A stretch of 64,000 nt of DNA from the NCBI GenBank assembly GCA_902780635.1, contig CACZGH010000008.1, forward strand, positions 50,948-114,947, in the 5' to 3' direction. Below the pieces are notes generated by a model. It saw only the letters and a program-made list of their open reading frames with translations, was not told the origin of the DNA and made no database searches. A program made the translations under genes and the position numbers. Shown one piece after another: positions 52,601 to 59,314 of the stretch. The stretch's first letter is position 1; every line of letters begins with the position of its first letter. Origin of the DNA: an uncultured Prevotellaceae bacterium (GTDB lineage: Bacteria > Bacteroidota > Bacteroidia > Bacteroidales > Bacteroidaceae).

Positions 52601-52811
52601 TGTCGAACTGGGTTACAACTTCCCTGACAAATGGTTTGGTGGCTATGTCTCAGGCGTACGTGCTTACGTCTCAGCACAGAATCTTTACACCTTCACCGGC
52701 TATCACGGCTACAATGTAGACTATGCCGGCGGTACGTTCACACCTGGCTACAACTTCTGCTCTTTCCCCAGTGCAAGAAGCTTCATGTGCGGTGTCCTCT
52801 TCACATTCTAA
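49608..52811 (+). CDS. SusC/RagA-family TonB-dependent transporter, third locus
   Basis: TonB-dependent importer of 1,067 residues. The signal peptide ends near PVMAS. It is followed by the regulatory-like domain IKVSGQIVDQDGMPLIGATI, LEQVVVVGYGTQKKADLTGSV, a plug with VRIRGIGSFGSTAPLYVVDG and LKDASAGAIYGSRAANGVI, and a barrel ending FMCGVLFTF. It is first of a three-gene unit with susD (46 bp gap) and a surface glycan-binding lipoprotein (6 bp gap). No hydrolase or lyase belongs to this unit, so its glycan cannot be assigned; other enzymes nearby are pectin-directed. Confidence 0.95.
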   Translation: MGKQVLFSVMLVIGLMGGLAASTAPVMASVTQTQPIKVSGQIVDQDGMPLIGATIMVKGSKDGVVTDLDGNFQLDAPANATLVVSYVGFKDREIAVNGRAVLGEIELSSDDQMLEQVVVVGYGTQKKADLTGSVSIVNAEEMKRVSNSNISTMLEGKVAGVQITSDGQPGADPTVRIRGIGSFGSTAPLYVVDGVPMGTTIRDFSPNDIATIQVLKDASAGAIYGSRAANGVIIITTKNGQKDQPLKLDYKGYFGVDQISKNVYDVMDADQYSQYLGQACANSGTPLPGGYSLNDGRYRFQDGTNTDWFDEVFKTGIRQNHNINLSGGGANNTYNVGLDYFNQKGTLEGAGPNYERFTARVNNTMDTKFIKFRTSLVYSHSNQDGMGLSNASEYVQGLYGDVTNVLRGTLLMQPTIKAYDDATWVLDDKVGSASSFGYDAYGYGVYYDTVHGDISASNPLLVNHLLTRNTIVDRIVATGSADVDLFKMFGFESKNHHLNYKLNLSYSKTHAKDKTWVSAWIQSNRVYLDKSNEKLTENSRTYADALIENTLTYDGTIGLHHLNLVVGQTYEEENTHELNAWGVNFPEPYFLQIGNATTRDASSFEFKHALTSYIGRLIYDYDGKYLLSAILRRDGSSRLTKDIRWGTFPSVSVGWRFDKENFFPIDRNIVNMFKVRASYGVLGNENIGEYQYQATMNRNNMTYSFGNTPVTGSAVSTFVNENIAWEKKKTTNIGIDLALFNNRVEFTAEWYKNRSEDLLYSVPVPANAGVANTSVTMNAASMDNSGFEFSATYRNRDHALKYELSANLSTLKNKVTSLGFGTESYITGAYATFVGEEVGQFYGWEYEGIARTQADLDGHATQQGANVGDCLYKDVSGPDGNPDGVIDAYDQVVLGSGLPKMNFGLNAHFEYKHFDLSISTFGALNYHVSDDIYNSLNSCYGYWNKDVAILDANRWSDDGSTYLSNVPRTYAANNATLAWNDLFSDRKIQNAAYWKIANVELGYNFPDKWFGGYVSGVRAYVSAQNLYTFTGYHGYNVDYAGGTFTPGYNFCSFPSARSFMCGVLFTF

Positions 52812-52857
52812 CCGAACGTAGTACAGACATCAGAGAATCATATAAACAACATCAGAT

Positions 52858-54627
52858 ATGAAACTACATCATATATCGCTGGCCCTCTTGATGGGCCTTG
52901 CTACGCTCACTGCGTGCAACGACAAGCTGGAACTTACCAACCCTAACCAGCAGACCACCGGCACCTTCGGCTATACCGCCGAAGACCTCGAAGAGTGTGT
53001 CGTGGCTGCATACAACCACATCCGCATGGAAGGCACTTACGCCCGTGTGGGCTACAATATCGATGTGTGCCGAGGCGACGAGGTGTGGAACTCCTCCCAA
53101 GTGTGGTACATGCCTTTCGACGACCTCAACGAACCCATCACCGATGAAATCGGACAGTGGTCATGGCGCGACTGGTATTATACCATCAATGTGTGCAATT
53201 TCATCCTCTATCGTACCGGTGAAGACGACAGCCAGCTTAACGACCAGATGAAGCATATCAAGGGTCAGGCTCTCTTCATCCGCGGACTGGCTTATTACAA
53301 CCTCGCGGGCTATTATCAGAATCCCGCCGTCATCACTGACTATGAGAGCTATTCCACACTCGACGGACTCTATGCTCCCAACCAGAGAGAGGATGACCTC
53401 TACCAGTATGACCTGGTGCTCGATCAGGTGGAGGAAGACTTCTCAGAGGCTATCAATCTCCTGCCTTCACGCGACGCAGGTGGTGAGTGGGCCAAAGGCC
53501 GTGCCACCAGTGGTGCTGCAGCCGGATACTATGCCCGTGCTCTCATGGTACGCCATAAGTACAGTGAGGCTCTCGCTGTGCTCAAGGACATCATCAACAA
53601 AAAGTATGGCACCTACCAGCTGATGGCCAACTTCGGCGACAACTTCCGCGAGGGTGTACAGTATGAGAACAATGCTGAGAGTCTCTTTGAGATCCAGTTC
53701 CTCGACTATGGTACACAGGGTACTGACGACGAGTGGACCCCTGTCAACACCAGCAAGAACGCCACCCAGGGCTCCGCTATCGAGAGTAACTTCGGTCCTG
53801 GCGACTTCGGCGGTTGGGCCGACCTCTCCGCCTCACCTTGGCTTTACGGACTCTTCAAATCCGAGCGCACCACCAGTGGCAAACTTGACCCACGTCTCTA
53901 TTGGACCATCGGCACCTATGAGGATGACTGGGAGGGATTTGAGTTTGGCAATGTGTGCTACACCGTGCCTATGGGTCCCACAGATTATGTGGTGACCAAC
54001 AACAACTACGGTGGTCTGCCCATCGCCAAATGGACCAACCTGCGTACCGGACTTTATGACAAAGTGGTGACTGGCTTGCATGACGGTATCAACCTGCGCA
54101 TGATGCGCTACTCCGATGTGCTCCTCCGTGCCGCTGAGTGCGAGAATGAGGTCAACGGTCCCACACAGCAGGCCATCGACTGGATCAATCAGGTGCGTAA
54201 GCGCGCTCAGCTGGCCGACTTGAAACTTTCTGATTTCAATAGCAAAGACAAACTCTTCGAGCAGATTGCCAATGTGGAGCGTCCTAAAGAGTTTGGGTGT
54301 GAGTTCGGACGCGGTTTCGACCTCATTCGCTGGGGATTCTTCTACAGCGCCGACCGTCTGCAGCAGTTGAAGGAGCATGGCACCTTCCGTCGTACCACCG
54401 ATAGGTCAAGAGTGAAAGAGTCTGTCAATTATGCAGACATCAACAACGACGCTGAGCTGAAGAGCTCCTTCGACTCCTATGAGAAGGGACATGAGTTCCT
54501 GCCCATCTTCCAGGGTACTCTCAATGACAACCCCAACCTCAAGGGCAACTCTGCCAATGAGGGTATTGACAATTCCGCTTACTTCTTTGAGAAAGGCTGG
54601 ACTGTTCATCCCGTGGTTAACCTCTAA
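52858..54627 (+). CDS. SusD/RagB-family lipoprotein, third locus
   Basis: Outer-membrane glycan-binding lipoprotein with lipobox Cys C20 (ATLTAC). SusD features are the N-terminal helices with AAYNHIRMEG, FIRGLAYYNLAGYYQNP, YARALMVRHKYSEALAVLKD, and LRMMRYSDVLLRAAECENEVNGPTQQAI. The C-terminal segment RPKEFGCEFGRGFDLIRWG is the conserved ligand-side motif. At 589 residues it is typical. It lies 46 bp after susC and 6 bp before the surface lipoprotein gene, so all three are one transcript. Confidence 0.95.
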   Translation: MKLHHISLALLMGLATLTACNDKLELTNPNQQTTGTFGYTAEDLEECVVAAYNHIRMEGTYARVGYNIDVCRGDEVWNSSQVWYMPFDDLNEPITDEIGQWSWRDWYYTINVCNFILYRTGEDDSQLNDQMKHIKGQALFIRGLAYYNLAGYYQNPAVITDYESYSTLDGLYAPNQREDDLYQYDLVLDQVEEDFSEAINLLPSRDAGGEWAKGRATSGAAAGYYARALMVRHKYSEALAVLKDIINKKYGTYQLMANFGDNFREGVQYENNAESLFEIQFLDYGTQGTDDEWTPVNTSKNATQGSAIESNFGPGDFGGWADLSASPWLYGLFKSERTTSGKLDPRLYWTIGTYEDDWEGFEFGNVCYTVPMGPTDYVVTNNNYGGLPIAKWTNLRTGLYDKVVTGLHDGINLRMMRYSDVLLRAAECENEVNGPTQQAIDWINQVRKRAQLADLKLSDFNSKDKLFEQIANVERPKEFGCEFGRGFDLIRWGFFYSADRLQQLKEHGTFRRTTDRSRVKESVNYADINNDAELKSSFDSYEKGHEFLPIFQGTLNDNPNLKGNSANEGIDNSAYFFEKGWTVHPVVNL

Positions 54628-54633
54628 GTTATC

Positions 54634-56442
54634 ATGAAGTCAAATTATAAAATGAAAAAGATTATGAGACATCTTAATAAAATAGCATCCGTATGTTGTT
54701 TCGCAGCCATAGGACTGCTGGCCATGACGGGCTGCGAGGGAGGCGACCTCTATAGCGTGGACAATCCCGACTGGATCTCACAAAAGATCGACTCTATCGA
54801 AAACGCCAAAGGCACCCCGCAAGAGGAAGAACTCGAGGGCATGCTGGAAGACGTTTACACCATCGGCAACACCGACTTCACCTCTGGTTTTTGGTCGAGC
54901 TTCTCCAAGTATTACCAGATACCCGACGGTGAGAAGTGGAATGCCGTGTTCAACCTCAACATCAATCCCAGCGACAACACCTACTACAAAAACTTCGCAT
55001 TGATCATCACCAACGATGTAGACCGTGGCGGCAATGGGTATACAGAGTATGGCGCCTTCCGCTACGACTTCACCAACGACAGTGTGGCATTCAACTCACA
55101 GTGGGGTGGACATCTCTTCTTCAAATTCGCTGAAAGCAACTTACCTCTTTCACCGGTTGAAAATGCTGACGCCAACCTCCAGAAAATGGGCGGTAAGGTG
55201 ACGCTGACCGTAGACCGTAGCGATGCCAACGCCTTCAAGATCAAGATCACCAATGGCGTGGTGACCAAGACGTACAATCAGCCTTATGCCTTGCCCAATC
55301 TCAATGAAGATCCGGCCAATACCACCATTCGCTGCTTCATTGTGCCAGAAGGCTCATTTATCAACTTCCTGCAGACCAATATCGAGCCTATCGGTGGCCT
55401 CACCTCTGCTGAGGACAAGAACCCCATCTCGATGGAACTGCAGAATGTGCCCGACGAGGTGGATATGGGTACCACCCTTGAGGATGCCGTGGCCAATATC
55501 TCTGCTGTGGTGACCTTCGAGGAAGGTGTCGTCAAGACCGTGCCTGCCGCCGAGCTGCTCTTTACCGCCATCCCTGATATGAATGTGGTGGGTGAGAAGA
55601 CCCTCGTCGTGATTTACAACAAGACGTTCAAGGGCGAGAATGCCGATAAACCTATTGTGGCCAGTGGCAAGTTCAGAGTGGTCAACCCCATCGCCTCTAT
55701 CCAGGTGACAAAGGCTCCCGACAACACCCAATACTTCTACTATAGCACCATGGCCACCGAGATGGCCACCGACCGTAGCCTCGCTTTCGATCCGACTGGT
55801 ATGGAAGTGACCGCCACCTATGTGGATGGCTCGACAGGCATCGTCAACAACGCCAAACTGGTGGTGGATCCCATCCCTGCTGTAGCTGGTCGTCATGAGG
55901 TGATCATCGCCACTGAGAACGGAAAGACCGCCACGGTCAATGTTAGTGTCGCAGAGTCGAAATGCACTAAGGTGACACCTTATCCCACCACACTGGGTCC
56001 GGCAGACTGCTCAGGAGGCTGGTGGTCGGAGCATACCGACAACATCAATGTGCCTGTGGGCGAGACCTATGAGGTCCATCTCACCAACTACAGTAGTCTG
56101 GCAGGCAACTGGAACAACTTCGTGGTGGTGCTTCGTAGCGCCGACAATGCCACTGAGTATGGTGTGCTGCGTGCCGACAACTATGGATGGGGCATCGGTT
56201 ATGACGCCTGCGCCCATGAGGGCACACAGGGTGACTGGGCTACTTGGTTGGCCGCTATGAACGGTGCCAAGGTGAAAGTCTATATCACCAACTGTGGTAA
56301 CAGCACCGCCGACGTACAGGCCGAGATGACTGGCACCGACGGAGTGCTCTACACCCAGTATTATCTTGGTGTGAACCATGTGAATATGAGCGATTTCAAC
56401 TTCGCATTCACCATTGATGGCTGCCATCTGGTGTTTGAGTAG
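54634..56442 (+). CDS. Surface glycan-binding lipoprotein with duplicated terminal modules
   Basis: Outer-membrane lipoprotein, 602 residues, lipobox Cys C34 (LAMTGC) followed by EGGD. It probably binds the polysaccharide for the third SusCD pair. The N-terminal module (about 75-255; FTSGFWSSFSKYY, then YTEYGAFRYD) and the C-terminal module (about 450-602; GGWWSEHTDNINV, then ATEYGVLRADNYGWG) look like distant copies of one beta-sandwich carbohydrate-binding fold. Between them lie two Ig-like domains of the bacterial Big_3 type (about 270-355 and 360-450; VTATYVDGSTGIVNN). ATG 54634 is the first start; ATGs at codons 7 and 11 are alternatives. A terminator follows. Confidence 0.82.
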   Translation: MKSNYKMKKIMRHLNKIASVCCFAAIGLLAMTGCEGGDLYSVDNPDWISQKIDSIENAKGTPQEEELEGMLEDVYTIGNTDFTSGFWSSFSKYYQIPDGEKWNAVFNLNINPSDNTYYKNFALIITNDVDRGGNGYTEYGAFRYDFTNDSVAFNSQWGGHLFFKFAESNLPLSPVENADANLQKMGGKVTLTVDRSDANAFKIKITNGVVTKTYNQPYALPNLNEDPANTTIRCFIVPEGSFINFLQTNIEPIGGLTSAEDKNPISMELQNVPDEVDMGTTLEDAVANISAVVTFEEGVVKTVPAAELLFTAIPDMNVVGEKTLVVIYNKTFKGENADKPIVASGKFRVVNPIASIQVTKAPDNTQYFYYSTMATEMATDRSLAFDPTGMEVTATYVDGSTGIVNNAKLVVDPIPAVAGRHEVIIATENGKTATVNVSVAESKCTKVTPYPTTLGPADCSGGWWSEHTDNINVPVGETYEVHLTNYSSLAGNWNNFVVVLRSADNATEYGVLRADNYGWGIGYDACAHEGTQGDWATWLAAMNGAKVKVYITNCGNSTADVQAEMTGTDGVLYTQYYLGVNHVNMSDFNFAFTIDGCHLVFE

Positions 56443-56460
56443 GAGAAGTCACCAAATAAC

Positions 56461-56492
56461 AAAAATCCCGGGCCTGACGGTCCGGGATTTTT
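56461..56492 (+). terminator. Intrinsic terminator of the third SusCD operon
   Basis: AAAAATCCCGG (56461-56471) pairs with CCGGGATTTTT (56482-56492). Confidence 0.88.
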
Positions 56493-56648
56493 GTAGTACG
56501 CATTCTGCCTCACTACACTTGTCAAAGTTCTCTTCTATCGGTTGCTGATGTCCGCCCCTCCTACTGGGAATCGACATCTTTTGATGTTACGTTCCTAGCA
56601 TCAATCGAAAAAAGAGTTTCTGCAGGATATAACAAAACGTTGTATTCT

Positions 56649-56680
56649 TTTGGGTAGTTCATGTAATTCCATTATTTTTG
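56649..56680 (+). promoter_or_regulatory. Promoter of the TPR regulator gene
   Basis: TTTG (56649-56652) and TATTTTTG (56673-56680) are 20 bp apart, a full match. Transcription begins near 56685, after an in-frame TTG at 56678, so ATG 56696 is the start. Confidence 0.8.
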
Positions 56681-56695
56681 CAGAAAAAAGGAACG

Positions 56696-58579
56696 ATGGC
56701 AAAATTCTCTATCACTTTTCACACAAAGTATCACATTTTGTGTCTCATTTTCTCGTTATTAGCCATTACGTCTTGCACTAAATATCAAAATTATAATGAG
56801 CTACTGGACCGGGCAGATTCGTTGATAAAACTAAATCCCGATACCGTTATTCAACTGCTTGAGCCAATTGAAGAAAAGGTGGATGAGATGGAAACGTCAA
56901 AGAAGATGCACTATCTATTGCTTCTTACTACCGCCCGCAACAAGTGTTACACTTTTTTTCATTCCGACAGCCTACAACAGACACTCGTGGATTTCTACGA
57001 CCATTACGGTACTCCCAATGAAAAGATGATGTCTCACTATCTTCTTGGAAGAGCAAGGAGTGACATGGGTGAAACGCCCGAAGCCATGAAATGTTATCAA
57101 GAGGCGGTAGAATGTGCGGATACCACATCGGTCGATTGTGACTGGTGGAATCTATCGAGGGTTTATCTCCAACTGGCACATGAGTACTATGAATCATACA
57201 TGCCATTAGAAATGAAGGAAACACTGCGGCTTGCCCGTACTTCTGCCCTGCATGCAGGCGATACCATCACCTCAATTTTTGCCATCGCCAGACTATCAGA
57301 AGTGTACGAACTGACAGAAATGAGTGATTCATTAGCTATTGTCACAGAGGAGGCAGTCCGTTTATTTAAAGATAATGGCAGGGAAGATCTTGCTTCCCAG
57401 ACTTTATCTCTCTTGATTGAATACTATGTGGAGAAAGGCAATCTCGAAAAGGCTTCACAGATTGTCAAATATTACGAGGGTTGCTCGGGTTATTTTGACG
57501 ATAACCATGAGATAGAGAGTGGTAGAGAAATCTATTATTACAGCAAAGGAGTCTATTATCTTGGTATAGGTCAGGCAGATTCTGCTGAATGGATGTTTCG
57601 ACGGCTACTACAACAGGCACAGGATATGAACGACACCCATGCTGCCCATTTGGGATTAAGGAAAAAATACCTGTTGACGGGTCCGAAAGACTCTTTGGTG
57701 AAATATGCCTTACTTAGTGAGAGCAGTAACGATTCCCTTTATCAGGAGAATTACAAGGAGTATGTCCATTTGCTGCAGAAAAGGTTCAATTATACCAGAC
57801 ACATGGAGAATGAACAGCGACTGTTGGTTTTAAGTGACAAAAAAGACAAACTCGTACTGCTCATCATCTTTACCTTCATTGTCATTTCAATCTTAGCCGC
57901 TGCTTTTTACCAAATCAAGAGAAAAGAAAAAGAGGCCTTGCTCAAAGAATACCGTGATGACATCAAACGCCTCCGTCAATTGAAATCTGAAATGGCAGGA
58001 CTTGTCAACAGCAAGGATGTGACCATTGTCAAACTTTCCCACGAGAGTGTCATGCAACGGGCCAATATTGACGAGATGAACGGATACATCCTTGATCTGA
58101 CCGAAAAACTCAAAGAAGCCAGACGCCTCACAACAGAAGCCATATTGGCGAAAAACGAGGAAATAAAGAAGATAGAAAAAAAATACAAAAAATATGATCA
58201 ATTCTTTATCAACAAGACAAAGGATGAAATTATAAAGACCATCAGAAAATCAAAAATAGTTCAAAAACTCGAATTTTACGTATCGCATCCCTTTCAACTT
58301 CCCTCAAAAAGTGACTGGGACATGCTCGACCAACTTTTCCATGACACTCATCCTAATTTTCCTGCTACTCTTCAAGATTCTTTTGATCTGTCCGTCAACG
58401 AATACAGGGTGTGTCAATTAGTTTTCGCTGGCATATCCCCCAAAGGTATTTCTGTCTTGATGGGTTTCGACAAGTCAAATGTAACAAATATCCGCAAACG
58501 TCTGCTGACAAAGCTGACGGGAAAGAATGGAAAGGCTGGTGAATTCGATCAGTACCTGTTCAATATTCCGATAGTCTGA
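56696..58579 (+). CDS. Membrane-spanning TPR regulator with C-terminal helix-turn-helix
   Basis: One-component transmembrane regulator of a type common in Bacteroidetes. An N-terminal signal with lipobox-like LLAITSC (Cys 27) precedes periplasmic TPR repeats (about 35-375; for example YLLGRARSDMGETPEAMKCYQEAV). A single membrane helix at about 385-407 (LVLLIIFTFIVISILAAAFY) is followed by a long charged coiled coil (about 410-520). The C-terminal domain (about 564-605) reads LSVNEYRVCQLVFAGISPKGISVLMGF, then DKSNVTNIRKRLLTKL, a LuxR-like helix-turn-helix. It would sense a periplasmic signal and bind DNA at the membrane. The genes downstream (DUF3244-like protein, C25 protease) are likely targets. 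Confidence 0.82.
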   Translation: MAKFSITFHTKYHILCLIFSLLAITSCTKYQNYNELLDRADSLIKLNPDTVIQLLEPIEEKVDEMETSKKMHYLLLLTTARNKCYTFFHSDSLQQTLVDFYDHYGTPNEKMMSHYLLGRARSDMGETPEAMKCYQEAVECADTTSVDCDWWNLSRVYLQLAHEYYESYMPLEMKETLRLARTSALHAGDTITSIFAIARLSEVYELTEMSDSLAIVTEEAVRLFKDNGREDLASQTLSLLIEYYVEKGNLEKASQIVKYYEGCSGYFDDNHEIESGREIYYYSKGVYYLGIGQADSAEWMFRRLLQQAQDMNDTHAAHLGLRKKYLLTGPKDSLVKYALLSESSNDSLYQENYKEYVHLLQKRFNYTRHMENEQRLLVLSDKKDKLVLLIIFTFIVISILAAAFYQIKRKEKEALLKEYRDDIKRLRQLKSEMAGLVNSKDVTIVKLSHESVMQRANIDEMNGYILDLTEKLKEARRLTTEAILAKNEEIKKIEKKYKKYDQFFINKTKDEIIKTIRKSKIVQKLEFYVSHPFQLPSKSDWDMLDQLFHDTHPNFPATLQDSFDLSVNEYRVCQLVFAGISPKGISVLMGFDKSNVTNIRKRLLTKLTGKNGKAGEFDQYLFNIPIV

Positions 58580-58674
58580 CAAGCAGATTTGTTTTATCTC
58601 CCAAAGACCTCATTTTATTTCTGAAAGAAATTCTTCAAATTATAACTCATTGTTTTTCAAAGAGTTAAGTATTG

Positions 58675-58693
58675 TTGTCAACTCTTGTCAACT
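58675..58693 (+). promoter_or_regulatory. Direct repeat TTGTCAACT upstream of the DUF3244-like gene
   Basis: TTGTCAACT occurs at 58675-58683 and 58685-58693, one helical turn apart, roughly 50-70 bases ahead of the predicted transcription start. It fits an activator site for the adjacent TPR regulator. Confidence 0.45.
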
Positions 58694-58710
58694 TTTATTT
58701 GCCGTTAATC

Positions 58711-58741
58711 ATTGCACTTTTGGGAAACTGTAATATTTTTG
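58711..58741 (+). promoter_or_regulatory. Promoter of the DUF3244-like gene
   Basis: The -7 element TATTTTTG (58734-58741) is a full match. ATTG (58711-58714) is a weak -33 element with 19 bp spacing, in keeping with activator dependence. Confidence 0.6.
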
Positions 58742-58767
58742 CGAGGTCAACCAATTAAAAAAATGTT

Positions 58768-59136
58768 ATGAAAGCAAAAATATTATTAGTCCTCGTTTTT
58801 TCCATGCTGACATCATTCAGCTTTTCAAAAGTAAACAGTGAAGAGAATCCAATTCTCGTGTCTCTTACCTTGTATATGGTTAACAAGCACAATCAGACAG
58901 CAAACGACCCAAGATCTCCTGATTTATCAGTCAGTGTCCTTGACCACTCTCTTTTCTTTTCCAATGTTGAAGAGGATTTTATGCTATATATTTATGATGA
59001 GGACGAAGTTCTCTTGTACACGACCAGTATATCATCTACAACAAGTCAGGTGGATTTACCTGTTTCTTTGATAGGAGACTTTGAGTTGCGTCTTGATACA
59101 GACGATTTCTATTATTTAGGATATATTGAATTGTAA
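58768..59136 (+). CDS. Small secreted DUF3244-like protein
   Basis: A 122-residue exported protein with a signal peptide of about 20 residues (ending FSFSK). The mature part is a small Ig-like beta sandwich of the DUF3244 kind: LSVSVLDHSLFFSNVEEDF, YIYDEDEVLLYTT, and the final FELRLDTDDFYYLGYIEL. It lies between the TPR regulator and the C25 protease and has a promoter preceded by a direct repeat. Small beta proteins next to secreted cysteine proteases are sometimes inhibitors or folding partners; here that is only a hypothesis. Confidence 0.65.
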   Translation: MKAKILLVLVFSMLTSFSFSKVNSEENPILVSLTLYMVNKHNQTANDPRSPDLSVSVLDHSLFFSNVEEDFMLYIYDEDEVLLYTTSISSTTSQVDLPVSLIGDFELRLDTDDFYYLGYIEL

Positions 59137-59314
59137 AGACTTGTTCCATAGGATTACATTGTTTGATTATAATTTCAAGTCTTTCTAGAATTTGGTTTAT
59201 GTATTCTCTATTACAACACTTTTTGACCCTTTCCATGGTGAGATTGTTCTTTGCCATACATTAAAAGTATAGTCGTTTGCTTATAAGTTTTGTAATCTAA
59301 TAATACACAATAAT

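Noticed and set aside
59036-59257. 73-codon leftward open frame between the DUF3244-like and C25 genes
   Set aside because: Part overlaps the real gene, the rest is AT-rich spacer, and nothing resembles a known transposase or toxin.
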